The notes: a model not told the origin generated them from the sequence alone. Numbered from the stretch's first letter, positions 24,966-33,666 are shown. The stretch is 64,000 bases of DNA from Clostridiales bacterium (GCA_012837965.1 DUQF01000008.1:55344-119343); one strand, 5' to 3'. Numbers and translations: made by a program.

Positions 24966-26129
24966 ATGAACAAAAGAGTGGTTCTTATTGTGCTTGATAG
25001 TGCAGGCGTAGGAGCCTTACCTGACGCTCACCTTTATGATGATGAAGGCGCGAATACCATTGGTCACATTGCTCAAAATACAGAGTTAGACTTGCCGCAC
25101 TTACGCTCCATGGGGTTTGGTCATATACAGAGTACATATCTTGAAAAAGATACGGATGCAATCGGAGCCTACGGAAAGATGGCTGAACTTTCACCAGGCA
25201 AAGACACAACCACAGGTCATTGGGAAATAGCTGGACAAATTCTTTCTCAGCCTTTTCCCACCTTTCCAGACGGCTTTCCTAAAGACTTCATGAATCGCTT
25301 TGAAAAAGCAATCGGCAGAAAGACACTTGGCAATATGGTGGCTTCGGGAACTGCGATTTTAGATGAACTTGGCGAGGAGCATCTTAAGACAGGGCGTCCT
25401 ATTATTTATACTTCAGCAGACAGCGTGTTTCAAATTGCCTGTCATGAAGAAATCATTCCGCCAAAAGAGCTATATGCCATGTGTCAAACGGCTAGAGCTA
25501 TGCTTGTTGGTCCCTATGCGGTGGGCAGGGTGATTGCCCGTCCTTTTGTTGGCAAGCAAAAAGGGTTATTTAAACGCACCGGCAATCGCCGTGACTTTTC
25601 ACTTGAGCCTAAGTATACCGTACTTGATGTGTTAAAGGCTTCCGGACACGATGTTATTGCTGTAGGAAAGATAGAAGATATCTTTGCCGGAAAGGGTATC
25701 ACTCAAAGTAATCACGCATCCGGCAATGCCGCTTGTATCGAATCGATGCTTGAATACTTAAACCAACCTTTTAACGGTTTATGTTTTGTTAATTTAGTGG
25801 ACACCGATATGCTCTATGGACATAGGCGAGATGTGCAAGGCTATGCCAATGCTTTGATGGATTTTGACACTATCGTTCCAGAAGTCAAGGATGCTTTGAA
25901 TTCTGGTGATTTACTTATTATTACTGCTGATCACGGCTGTGACCCTACGCACCACGGCACTGACCATACAAGGGAGTATGTGCCCGTTCTTGCGTGGAAA
26001 AAAGGCATGAAACAATTAACTGACCTTGGTGTTCGCTCAACTTTTGCCGATATTGCGGCAACAATCAGTGAATATTTTAACTTAAACGAACGCTTTGGCG
26101 CAATATCATTTTTGAAGGAGATTATCTAA
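24966..26129 (+). CDS. deoB: Phosphopentomutase
   Basis: 387 residues, the family length. ATG 24966 follows TTGGAGG; the upstream in-frame extension is rejected because it runs into the divergent gene. It interconverts (deoxy)ribose 1- and 5-phosphate. Alkaline-phosphatase-fold metal motifs are visible: VLIVLDSAGVGALPDA at the N-terminus, SPGKDTTTGHWEIAG, FVNLVDTDMLYGHRRD and ITADHGCDPTHHGTDHTREYVPVL at the C-terminus. It shares one base with punA, so phosphorolysis of nucleosides feeds directly into pentose phosphate use. Confidence 0.97.
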   Translation: MNKRVVLIVLDSAGVGALPDAHLYDDEGANTIGHIAQNTELDLPHLRSMGFGHIQSTYLEKDTDAIGAYGKMAELSPGKDTTTGHWEIAGQILSQPFPTFPDGFPKDFMNRFEKAIGRKTLGNMVASGTAILDELGEEHLKTGRPIIYTSADSVFQIACHEEIIPPKELYAMCQTARAMLVGPYAVGRVIARPFVGKQKGLFKRTGNRRDFSLEPKYTVLDVLKASGHDVIAVGKIEDIFAGKGITQSNHASGNAACIESMLEYLNQPFNGLCFVNLVDTDMLYGHRRDVQGYANALMDFDTIVPEVKDALNSGDLLIITADHGCDPTHHGTDHTREYVPVLAWKKGMKQLTDLGVRSTFADIAATISEYFNLNERFGAISFLKEII

Positions 26130-26941
26130 TGAAAATGGAGAAATTTCTAAAAGCTGCGGAGTATATCACACAACATTTAGGGAAAGCTGAAACCGCCATT
26201 GTCCTTGGCAGCGGCTTAAGTGGTTATGAAGAGCGGCTCTCGGATCGCAAAGAGTTAAGTTATGCGAAAATCCCAGGCTTTCCAAAGTCCACCGCTCCTG
26301 GGCATGCCGGGAAACTAATTATTGGTTCCCTTGACGATAAAAGAGTTCTACTTATGAGCGGACGTTTCCATAGCTACGAAGGCTACAGCATGAACAAGGT
26401 AACTTTTCCAATTCGAGTGTTTTGCCTGATGGGTATAAAATACCTGATACTGACCAATGCTGCGGGAGGCGTTAACCATAATTTTCAGGTGGGGCAATTA
26501 ATGCTAATTACGGATTATATCAACTTCACGGGACGAAATCCTTTGCGGGGGAAAAACTTGGATGAATTTGGACCGAGGTTTCCTGACATGAGCCAGGCTT
26601 TTTCTCCCAAGCTCAGAAAGCTTGCGTTTCAAGAAGCGGAAAAAATGGATATTCCCTTGCAACAAGGGGTATATTGCTGGTTTAACGGTCCCACTTACGA
26701 GACGCCCGCGGAGATAAGAACCGCCCGCATTTTAGGGGCGGATGCTGTTGGTATGTCCACCGTTCCTGAAACGATTGTCGCCAGGCATTGCGGCATGGAA
26801 GTGCTTGGAATTAGCGTGATTACCAATTTGGCTGCCGGTATGTCCGAGCAGGCGCTTTCCCATGAGGAAGTGCTGGAGTCAGGGAAAAAAGTAAAACAGG
26901 TATTTTCTAAGCTTATTGATGCTATTATTCTTCAGATATAA
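26129..26941 (+). CDS. punA: Purine nucleoside phosphorylase
   Basis: 270 residues, of the trimeric PNP/MTAP class. VLGSGLSGYEE near residue 27, PGHAGKLIIG, MSGRFHSYEGYSMNKVTFPIRV, LTNAAGGVNHNFQVGQLMLITDYINFTG and WFNGPTYETPAEIRTARILGADAVGMSTVPE are diagnostic for phosphate, purine and ribose binding. It splits purine (deoxy)nucleosides into base and pentose 1-phosphate. Translation is coupled to deoB by a one-base overlap. Together with xpt and the BMP importer, it completes a purine salvage route in this window. Confidence 0.96.
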   Translation: MKMEKFLKAAEYITQHLGKAETAIVLGSGLSGYEERLSDRKELSYAKIPGFPKSTAPGHAGKLIIGSLDDKRVLLMSGRFHSYEGYSMNKVTFPIRVFCLMGIKYLILTNAAGGVNHNFQVGQLMLITDYINFTGRNPLRGKNLDEFGPRFPDMSQAFSPKLRKLAFQEAEKMDIPLQQGVYCWFNGPTYETPAEIRTARILGADAVGMSTVPETIVARHCGMEVLGISVITNLAAGMSEQALSHEEVLESGKKVKQVFSKLIDAIILQI

Positions 26942-26953
26942 AAGTATAGTTGT

Positions 26954-26995
26954 AATAAGCCGACATGATACAAAATCATGCCGGCTTATTTTTTG
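26954..26995. terminator. Bidirectional terminator between punA and pheT
   Basis: Arms 26954-26969 and 26975-26990 pair over 16 bp with one mismatch and a 5-base loop, followed by a T-run. It serves the convergent pheS-pheT operon as well, with its A-rich side upstream. Confidence 0.9.
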
Positions 26996-27011
26996 GAAAT
27001 AGATATAAAGA

Positions 27012-29426
27012 TTAGATTTGACCGCCCAAACGTCTTGTTAACTTTTTAATAATTGAATCGGACCTTTCGGCGATTTGCCCGGATGTGAGCGTGCCTTCAT
27101 CTGAGCGATACCAAACACGGAAAGTTAAAGACTTCTTGCCTTCGGGCACCCTGTCGCCATGGTATTCTTCGATGAATTCCAGTCGGTACACGTTTTTGCG
27201 AATGGTTTCTTCTATTAATGCCCAGGGAACGTCTTTATCAAACAAAATGGAAAAGTCTTGTTCGACCAAAGGGAACTGCGGCAGCGTTTCATAGCTGTTG
27301 TTGCGAGAAGGCAGGGTTTTGATTAAGTCAACATTAATTTCAAATGCCGCTGCATATACATGCTTAATGCCTGATTGACTGCAAGCAACGGGGGAGAGGA
27401 TGCCCAAGCTTCCGAGCATGGTATCACCTTGCATGAAATTAAGCCAAGCGTTCCTGTCTGCCCATGTCGGCTTTTTTTCTTGTTTAAAAAAACAGCTTTC
27501 TATCATGGTTTCTCGATCAAGCTTTTCAAGTATGCCCTTCAATTGCCTGAAAACAGTTTCGGGTGACTTGCCAACAATCGCTCCGGCAAGCATATTGGGC
27601 ATAACAGGCAAGATTTCTGTCACTTCACTGGGATGTGTTTCGCCCTTTAGGAATACCTGCGCTTTCTCAAAAAAAGCAAATGAATCAAAGAACTTATGAT
27701 TTGTTTCAATTCCTTCTAAAACGGCCGGAATAAGCGAGGGACGCAGATGCGCTGTTTCTGGAGAGGGCGGGTCACTAAGCGCAAGGCATGATTGAATATC
27801 AAATCCAGCCGCTTGGATATACTTTTCATTAATCCACGGATAGGAAAAGACTTCCTGCATACCGCAAGATTTCGCGAGATATTCTCGAAGCGTACGTTCA
27901 AAATCAAAATCATCCTGTTTGACAGCTTTGGCTAATACAACCTTGGGCGCTATAAACTCGAAATTTTCATAACCAATCATTCGAGCTACTTCTTCAAGGA
28001 TATCGTCAGGCAAGGACACGTCACCCGTAGAACGCCAAGAGGGGACTAAAACCACAATATGATCATCATCTTTCTTCTTGACCTGAAATCCCAAAGGTGA
28101 AAGCAGGCTTATTATTTGATTATAATCAACCTTTTGACCCAAACGCTTTTCAAGCCAAGATAGGGAAACGGTAATTTCGTTCCGTTTGGTTTGCGCAGGG
28201 GCTTGATTACCAAAGGCTACAAGCTTTGCCTGCGGGAACAGCTCACAAATTATATGGTGTCCGACGGCCATTGCTTCATCAACCCGCTGAGAATCCAGTC
28301 CCTTTTCATTTCTAATAGCAGAATCAGTATGTATTTGGAAGCGAGTGGCTGTCCTGCGGATATACAGGGGATTGAAGTTGGCGATTTCAAGTAACATTGC
28401 CTTGGTCTCATCACCTATAGAATCTTTTTCACCACCCATGATACCTGCAAGCGCCATTGCTTCTTGGTGGTTTGCAATAACCAAGTCCTCAGTTGTCAGT
28501 TTTAGCTCAGAACCATCGAGTAATTTAAGCTGTTCGTTTGGTTGAGCTTTACGAACAACAATACCACCTTCAACTAAATTCAAGTCAAAACCATGGGTAG
28601 GTTGCCCAACAGAAAGCATAACATAGTTGGTTAAGTCAACCGGTGCATTAATTGGTCGTAGCCCACATTTCCATAAGGCGAGCTGTAGAGGGTAAGGTGA
28701 AGGCTTGTTTTCAATACCCTCATAAACCATGGCACAGTAACGACCGCAACGGTCGGGAGCTTGAATTTCAATAGGATAGGAATCTAAGCCTTCAGGCAAA
28801 GTGAACTTTGGAAGCTTTTTTAAAGGTACTTGATAGATAGCAGCCAATTCACGCGCTATTCCATAATGCCCCCAAAGATCGGGTCGATTGGTCAAGGATT
28901 TATTGTCAATTTCAAGAATAATATCGCCTAAACCCAGAACATTAGAAATAGTATCGCCATTTCGACAGTCAAATGAAGAGATATCCATAATTTCACGCTC
29001 ATCTTTTGCTGGAAACAGTGCATCAAGGTCAAGTTCGGAAGCGGCGCAAATCATACCCTCACTTAATACTCCACGTAGTTTTGTGGGTTTAATTTCAACC
29101 GGTTCTCCTTCACCGTGCCAGCGAACCATTGCGCCGGGGGCTGCAACTACCACCTTCATCCCCGTAGCGATGTTGGAGCCGCCACACACGATAGTAGATG
29201 GCTCTTGTTTACCGATATCTACCATACAAATACGCAACATATCAGCCTGAGGATGTGGAAGGATTTCAAGGATGGTTCCAATCACTACGCCTTTTAAGTT
29301 GTCAGCAAGATTTACCGCGCTTTCTACTTCGACTGTACGCATGGTTAGATCATAACTAAGCTGTTCAGTTGTTAAGTCTTCAGGCAAAGCCACATATTGT
29401 TTTATCCACTGTAAAGATAATTTCAT
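27012..29426 (-). CDS. pheT: Phenylalanyl-tRNA synthetase beta subunit
   Basis: 804 residues, full length. The N-terminal tRNA-binding (EMAP-like) domain covers about 40-150, including VVIGTILEILPHPQADMLRICMVD. B3/B4 editing and B5 domains follow (RKAQPNEQLKLLDGSELKL; SLSWLEKRLGQKVD; SWRSTGDVSLPDDILEEVARMIGYENF). The core is catalytic-like, and the C-terminal ferredoxin-fold anticodon-binding domain ends the protein (SFRVWYRSDEGTLTSGQI). With PheS it forms the (alpha-beta)2 enzyme. It lies 12 bases after pheS and is controlled by the upstream T-box. Confidence 0.97.
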   Translation of the reverse strand: MKLSLQWIKQYVALPEDLTTEQLSYDLTMRTVEVESAVNLADNLKGVVIGTILEILPHPQADMLRICMVDIGKQEPSTIVCGGSNIATGMKVVVAAPGAMVRWHGEGEPVEIKPTKLRGVLSEGMICAASELDLDALFPAKDEREIMDISSFDCRNGDTISNVLGLGDIILEIDNKSLTNRPDLWGHYGIARELAAIYQVPLKKLPKFTLPEGLDSYPIEIQAPDRCGRYCAMVYEGIENKPSPYPLQLALWKCGLRPINAPVDLTNYVMLSVGQPTHGFDLNLVEGGIVVRKAQPNEQLKLLDGSELKLTTEDLVIANHQEAMALAGIMGGEKDSIGDETKAMLLEIANFNPLYIRRTATRFQIHTDSAIRNEKGLDSQRVDEAMAVGHHIICELFPQAKLVAFGNQAPAQTKRNEITVSLSWLEKRLGQKVDYNQIISLLSPLGFQVKKKDDDHIVVLVPSWRSTGDVSLPDDILEEVARMIGYENFEFIAPKVVLAKAVKQDDFDFERTLREYLAKSCGMQEVFSYPWINEKYIQAAGFDIQSCLALSDPPSPETAHLRPSLIPAVLEGIETNHKFFDSFAFFEKAQVFLKGETHPSEVTEILPVMPNMLAGAIVGKSPETVFRQLKGILEKLDRETMIESCFFKQEKKPTWADRNAWLNFMQGDTMLGSLGILSPVACSQSGIKHVYAAAFEINVDLIKTLPSRNNSYETLPQFPLVEQDFSILFDKDVPWALIEETIRKNVYRLEFIEEYHGDRVPEGKKSLTFRVWYRSDEGTLTSGQIAERSDSIIKKLTRRLGGQI

Positions 29427-29438
29427 TTCAGTACTCCC

Positions 29439-30476
29439 TTACTTAAATTGCTTTAGAAAACGCAAATCGCCACTATGGAACAGACGCACATCATCAATGC
29501 CATAGCGCATCATCACCATACGATCAAGGCCAATATTAATGTAGAACCCAGACCACACCTCGGGATCAAGTCCTGCTTGGATTAGCACATTGGGGTGTGG
29601 TGTACCGCCGGGCATTACTTCAATCCAACCGACGTTTTTGCATACCCTGCAGCCTTCTCCACCGCAAACCTGACATTTCATATCGATTTCAAAGCCCGGT
29701 TCAACAAAGGGGAAGAAACCGGAGCGCATTCTGATATCGACCTGTTTTCCAAAAACCTTTTCCAAAATGGTACGCATTAAAAGAATGCCCGAAGAAAAAG
29801 CAAAGTCTTTTTCAACAATAAGCGCTTCATACTGGAAGAAAGCTCTTTCATGTCGAGCATCAGTGTTTTCGTTTCGGTACACACGCCCGGGATAGATAAA
29901 GCGGGCAGGAGCGCCATGTTTTTTTAGATAGCGAACAGAGGCACCCGTCAGGTGTGGGCGAAGACAAAGCCTTTCTGCGCCACGGGCATTCTCATAGCCC
30001 TTTAGCCAGAATGTATCCATGCTTTCCCTTGCCGGATGTTCTGGAGGGAAATTCAGGTTGTCAAAACCGTATTTTTCACTGGTAATGTCGTCTTCGGCAA
30101 AAATTTCAAAACCAAGTGAACGAAACGCATCGTTTAAGTCATAGCACATTTGCGTGATGGGATGCAGCCCACCGGTTTTTGGAGCAATTCCCGGCAAGGT
30201 TACATCCAAGCTATCTTTTATAAAACTTGCATTGTTCAAAATGTCCTGCTCTCTTTGATCGCAAGCAAGCGTGATGCGACCTTTTAGTTGGTTAGCAAGC
30301 GAGCCAATACTACGCTTTTCTTCCGGTGACAAGGAGCTCAATTCTTTTAAGATAAGATTCAAACTTCCTTTTTTGCCTAAAACTTGCTGGCGTACTTGAT
30401 ATACTTCAGCACCTGTTTGTGCCCTTTCAATTGCTTCAAGGGCTTTTTGCTCTATGGCGTGTAACTTTTGCGTCAT
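29439..30476 (-). CDS. pheS: Phenylalanyl-tRNA synthetase alpha subunit
   Basis: 345 residues. The N-terminal coiled-coil (about 1-90) precedes the class II catalytic core: HPITQMCYDLNDAFRSLGFEIFAEDDITSEKYGFDNLNFPPEHPARE (motif 1 region), RVYRNENTDARHERAFFQYEALIVEKD (motif 2) and GLDRMVMMRYGIDDVR (motif 3). It charges tRNA-Phe. A CxxC pair (CQVCGGEGCRVC) marks the extra zinc-ribbon-like loop found in many PheS. ATG 30476 follows GGAGGAAGT. Expression is governed by the T-box leader. Confidence 0.97.
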   Translation of the reverse strand: MTQKLHAIEQKALEAIERAQTGAEVYQVRQQVLGKKGSLNLILKELSSLSPEEKRSIGSLANQLKGRITLACDQREQDILNNASFIKDSLDVTLPGIAPKTGGLHPITQMCYDLNDAFRSLGFEIFAEDDITSEKYGFDNLNFPPEHPARESMDTFWLKGYENARGAERLCLRPHLTGASVRYLKKHGAPARFIYPGRVYRNENTDARHERAFFQYEALIVEKDFAFSSGILLMRTILEKVFGKQVDIRMRSGFFPFVEPGFEIDMKCQVCGGEGCRVCKNVGWIEVMPGGTPHPNVLIQAGLDPEVWSGFYINIGLDRMVMMRYGIDDVRLFHSGDLRFLKQFK

Positions 30477-30487
30477 TACTTCCTCCT

Positions 30488-30712
30488 TAAATAAAATATC
30501 CCATGCTCACACATGGGACGAATAACCGTGGTACCACCCAAATTGCAGATTAACTGCCACTTGATAGGCTTAACGCGCCCACACGTCTTAAACTACTGTA
30601 CTTTCACCCAAGAGGCTCCAAAGTGAACGGGTAAGGCTTTCACGCAGGAATGTTTCAGCTGGTCATTCCCTCTCTGCTCGTTTCCACCGAACCTTATCTT
30701 TTCAACGCCGAT
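30488..30712 (-). promoter_or_regulatory. T-box riboswitch controlling pheS-pheT
   Basis: The conserved T-box sequence (GGGTGGTACCACGG, within 30526-30544 on the minus strand) forms the antiterminator side. The competing terminator stem is TCCCATG/CATGGGA at 30499-30518, followed by a T-rich stretch. Upstream, the stem I elements are recognisable: an AGAGAG bulge followed by a GGGAATG/CATTCCT distal stem. A candidate specifier codon TTC (Phe) is at 30627-30625. Uncharged tRNA-Phe would stabilise the antiterminator and turn on the operon. This explains most of the 30477-30835 gap. Confidence 0.93.
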
Positions 30713-30718
30713 AGCGGC

Positions 30719-30748
30719 ATTATATCCCTTAACTCCTTAATTTGTCAA
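30719..30748 (-). promoter_or_regulatory. Promoter of the pheS-pheT T-box transcript
   Basis: On the minus strand, consensus TTGACA (30743-30748) and consensus TATAAT (30719-30724) are spaced by 18 bp, directly upstream of the T-box leader. Confidence 0.85.
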
Positions 30749-30781
30749 ATTAATTTATAAATTGATGCTGTTTTATAAAAC

Positions 30782-30810
30782 TTGACGAATGTACTATTTA
30801 CTTATAAAAT
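30782..30810 (+). promoter_or_regulatory. Promoter of the E2-like protein gene
   Basis: TTGACG (30782-30787) and TAAAAT (30805-30810) are spaced by 17 bp, 26 bases upstream of the start codon. Confidence 0.65.
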
Positions 30811-30835
30811 ATTTGAATAGATAAGGAGGTGTTCT

Positions 30836-31807
30836 ATGTTTGGTAAAAGAGCTGATGGGTGGCTTGTTAAAGACATTGACCCCATCGTTTCCATGTCACC
30901 GTACTTTATGCCGATGCGTTGCGACGCGCAGGTTATGTTAGAACATGAGCTTGATTATGAATCACTGGCCAGATACATTGTACGCAAGGGTGAAGAAGGC
31001 TATAAAATATCCTTCATGGATATCATCATAGCGGCATATGTTCGGACAATAGCTGAAATTCCTATGTTAAACCGTTTCATTGCAAACAAGCGAATCTATA
31101 CTCGTAACGAACTATGCGTATCCTTTGTGGTTTTACAAAACCTTCCCGATGGTACGCAAGAAGAAAATACCGTTAAAGTTAAGTATGATCCACATGATAC
31201 TATCTTTGATGTGGCTGCCCGTAACCAAAAAGAAATCAAGGGGGCTTCGGTTGGGCAAGCAAACAATAACACCCTAAAGATTGTTAAGCTTTTAAAGTCA
31301 CCTATTGTGGCCAATTTTGCTGTTGGACTCGCAAGGCTTTTAGATCGCTATGGACTAATTCCTAAGGTTCTGCTTGACGCAAGTCCTTTCCATACCGGTA
31401 TGTTTTTTACCAATGTTGCTTCCATCGGGCTTCCGGCGGTTAAGCATCATATTTATAATTTTGGAACCACCTCATTATTTGTTTCCATGGGTTCCAATGT
31501 ACGCAGATTGGAGATGGGAAAAGGCGGAAAAATCAAACGTTCACGAAAAATACCTTTAGGTATTGTTGCTGATGAGCGTATTTGTCCGGGACTTGCTTAT
31601 TCAAAGGTTCTTGCCCACTTTTTTGAATGTATGAAAGAGCCGGAGCGTTTAGAACTTCCGCCGGAGCAAGTTCGTTTTGATGAGGGACACACTTATGCTG
31701 CACCCGGTGTAAAGATTAAGAAACGTCGTTTTAGACGGTTTTTAAGGTTGGTTAAGCTCAGATCTTCAAAATCAGATAACGACGATATATCACCTATGGT
31801 GGGCTGA
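30836..31807 (+). CDS. 2-oxoacid dehydrogenase acyltransferase-fold protein lacking lipoyl domain and catalytic motif
   Basis: 323 residues, ATG behind AAGGAGG. It has the chloramphenicol acetyltransferase-like E2 catalytic fold only: there is no lipoyl or E1/E3-binding domain. Recognisable parts are the ISFMDIIIAAYVRTIAEIPMLNRFI stretch and the late KHHIYNFGTTSLFVSMG strand. At the place where E2 enzymes have DHRxxDG, this protein has DERICPG (residues 246-252), so the catalytic His is Glu and the Asp is Pro. The C-terminus is strongly basic (KKRRFRRFLRLVKLR). No dehydrogenase genes lie nearby. It is probably a non-canonical or non-catalytic E2 relative; the function is unknown. Confidence 0.7.
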   Translation: MFGKRADGWLVKDIDPIVSMSPYFMPMRCDAQVMLEHELDYESLARYIVRKGEEGYKISFMDIIIAAYVRTIAEIPMLNRFIANKRIYTRNELCVSFVVLQNLPDGTQEENTVKVKYDPHDTIFDVAARNQKEIKGASVGQANNNTLKIVKLLKSPIVANFAVGLARLLDRYGLIPKVLLDASPFHTGMFFTNVASIGLPAVKHHIYNFGTTSLFVSMGSNVRRLEMGKGGKIKRSRKIPLGIVADERICPGLAYSKVLAHFFECMKEPERLELPPEQVRFDEGHTYAAPGVKIKKRRFRRFLRLVKLRSSKSDNDDISPMVG

Positions 31808-31819
31808 CCAAAACCACCG

Positions 31820-31844
31820 AAACCGCCGAAAAACGGCGGTTTTT
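31820..31844 (+). terminator. Hairpin terminator directly in front of the second LCP gene
   Basis: A 9-bp perfect stem (31820-31828 with 31834-31842, loop AAAAA) ends in five T, which run straight into the AGGAGG of the following gene. No separate promoter is visible after it, so the next gene probably depends on read-through. Confidence 0.8.
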
Positions 31845-31856
31845 AGGAGGTGAAAC

Positions 31857-32852
31857 ATGAAACGTTTAATTTCTTTAATTCTTTTAATTTTTCTTTGCTT
31901 TCCATTAGCTGTTTTTTCTTATGCACAGACATTTGATGATGACCGTTTGAGTGATGAAGATATTGCCGAAATCCTGAACGAAATAACCAATGAAGGTGGG
32001 GAAGAAACAGCGTATATTGTTATTCCGGAGGATTTTACTCCCCCCGTCCGTAAGGCTGAAACTTTTTCACTCCTTCTCATTGGTGTGGATACGGACGCCT
32101 CGGGCATTGTTGGTAGATCCGATACAATGATTCTTGCGATGCTTAATCCAAAAGAAGGGTCATTAAAGCTTGTTTCTTTTATGCGCGACATGTATGTATC
32201 TATTCCCAAGCATGGACACAACAGATTAAATGCTGCCCACGTATACGGTGGACCGGACTTGTTGGTTGAAACACTTGAAAAGAATTTTGGCATAAACATT
32301 GATGGTTATTTGGCGGTCAATTTTACTGTTATGGTTGATTTAGTAGATGCTGTTGGCGGTATTGATATTGAAGTCGCTGAGGAGGAATTAAAACCTCTTA
32401 ACGGGATTTTGGAATATTATAACTATTTAAACGGCCGACCTGAGAGAGAAGGCCGACTTGAAGAATACGGTCTTTGTCGCCTAACCGGTCTTCAGGCAAT
32501 GAGTTATGCTCGTATTCGAAAGATAGATAGTGACTATGCAAGAACGGGAAGGCAACAAAGGGTTGTGGTGGCGATATTTAATGCAATGCGTAAAATGTCT
32601 TTACCTAATTTGCTTCAGGTGATTGAAAATTATTTAAGTGTTGTTAAAACAGACCTTCGCTTAAACGAGATGCTTTATTTAGCCAAAGAAATTGTCAGTC
32701 TTCCAAATGTGACAACAAAATATTTACGCGTACCTGTGAAGGGGAGCAGTTACTCCACAATCAAAAATAAGGCTTATGTGCTGCTTCCCAACCTTAAAAA
32801 GAATCGGGAGGTAATCTCAGAATTTCTGTATGGTGCCCCCGTCTTGCCTTAA
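31857..32852 (+). CDS. LytR-CpsA-Psr (LCP) family protein
   Basis: 331 residues. The N-terminal hydrophobic segment ends SYAQ, so it may be a cleavable signal peptide rather than an anchor. A short acidic linker follows (DDDRLSDEDIAEIL). The LCP core is complete: FSLLLIGVDTDASGIVGRSDTMILAML, SFMRDMYVSIP, NRLNAAHVYGGPDLL, then YARIRKIDSDYARTGRQQRVV with the catalytic arginines. It would attach wall glycopolymers to peptidoglycan outside the cell. It is only distantly similar to the LCP at 9349. Its only visible route of transcription is through the terminator at 31820-31844. Confidence 0.9.
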   Translation: MKRLISLILLIFLCFPLAVFSYAQTFDDDRLSDEDIAEILNEITNEGGEETAYIVIPEDFTPPVRKAETFSLLLIGVDTDASGIVGRSDTMILAMLNPKEGSLKLVSFMRDMYVSIPKHGHNRLNAAHVYGGPDLLVETLEKNFGINIDGYLAVNFTVMVDLVDAVGGIDIEVAEEELKPLNGILEYYNYLNGRPEREGRLEEYGLCRLTGLQAMSYARIRKIDSDYARTGRQQRVVVAIFNAMRKMSLPNLLQVIENYLSVVKTDLRLNEMLYLAKEIVSLPNVTTKYLRVPVKGSSYSTIKNKAYVLLPNLKKNREVISEFLYGAPVLP

Positions 32853-32872
32853 AGTAGGAAAACAGGTAAAAT
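32844..32872 (+). promoter_or_regulatory. Promoter of the frr-uppS-cdsA-dxr-rseP-ispG-polC block
   Basis: TTGCCT (32844-32849), at the end of the LCP gene, and TAAAAT (32867-32872) are spaced by 17 bp; frr starts 33 bases downstream. Confidence 0.5.
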
Positions 32873-32905
32873 ATAAGATAGCATGAAAATCATAGGAGGT
32901 AAATT

Positions 32906-33463
32906 ATGGATCAGGCAATTTTAGAAAACGCTCAGGAAAAAATGAGTAAAACCAAGGAAGTGCTTCGCCAAGAAATGCAAAGCATCCGTGCAGGGCGTGC
33001 CAACCCACAGCTGCTTGACCGAATTATGGTTGATTATTATGGGGTGCCCACTCCATTAAATCAAATGGCGAATATTTCAGCTCCCGAGCCAAGGCTGCTC
33101 ACCATCAGCGTGTGGGACGTAAAAGCCTTAACGCTTGTGGAAAAGGCAATTCAGATGAGCGATTTGGGGCTTAATCCCATGAATGATGGCAAAATCATCC
33201 GCCTTGCCATTCCTGAGCTGAATGAAGAAAGGCGCAAGGAATTAACCAAGTTAGTTCGAAAATTGGGTGAAGATTCCAAAATAGCTATCCGCTCTATCCG
33301 CAGGGAAGCTAATGATCAAACCAAGAAGCTGAAAAAAGATAGTGCCATTACCGAGGATGATCAGCGCAGAATGGATGATGATGTTCAGAAACTGACAGAC
33401 GCCGCCATTAAAGATATTGACGAGATTGTTGCTGAAAAAGAAAAGGAAATTCTCGAGGTCTAA
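32906..33463 (+). CDS. frr: Ribosome recycling factor
   Basis: 185 residues, the universal length. It dissolves post-termination ribosomes with EF-G. The conserved ends are visible: KTKEVLRQEMQSIRAGRANPQLLDRIMVDYYG near the N-terminus and the long-helix motifs IRLAIPELNEERRKELTKLVRKLGEDSKIAIRSIRREAND. The usual upstream genes (rpsB, tsf, pyrH) are absent here; an LCP gene is upstream instead. The stop shares one base with the next ATG. Confidence 0.97.
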   Translation: MDQAILENAQEKMSKTKEVLRQEMQSIRAGRANPQLLDRIMVDYYGVPTPLNQMANISAPEPRLLTISVWDVKALTLVEKAIQMSDLGLNPMNDGKIIRLAIPELNEERRKELTKLVRKLGEDSKIAIRSIRREANDQTKKLKKDSAITEDDQRRMDDDVQKLTDAAIKDIDEIVAEKEKEILEV

Positions 33464-33666
33464 TGAAGGTTACCATTGGCCTTGCTTTTGATTGTCTAAC
33501 CGAGGAACAGAAGCAGCAATATATCCTGCACTATGTTACAGCCTTTGTAAAGCCTATCGACTGTGAGGGCTGTGTTTTGCGCGTCATTAAATATACTAAT
33601 GAGGACTTGTGGCTTGCTTCCTTTCGTGAAAACATCCAACCATTTGCCCCGGAGGACTCCATATGA
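33463..33666 (+). CDS. Small protein between frr and uppS, unknown function
   Basis: 67 residues. It starts on the last base of the frr stop (TAATG) and ends within the uppS ATGA, so it is held on both sides by translational-coupling overlaps, strong evidence that it is translated. The protein is soluble and neutral to acidic, with TEEQKQQYILHYVTAFV, a CEGC pair and VLRVIKYTNEDLWLASFREN, compatible with a small alpha/beta fold. I do not recognise a family. In most Clostridia uppS follows frr directly. A role linked to recycling or isoprenoid synthesis cannot be inferred. Confidence 0.75.
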   Translation: MKVTIGLAFDCLTEEQKQQYILHYVTAFVKPIDCEGCVLRVIKYTNEDLWLASFRENIQPFAPEDSI

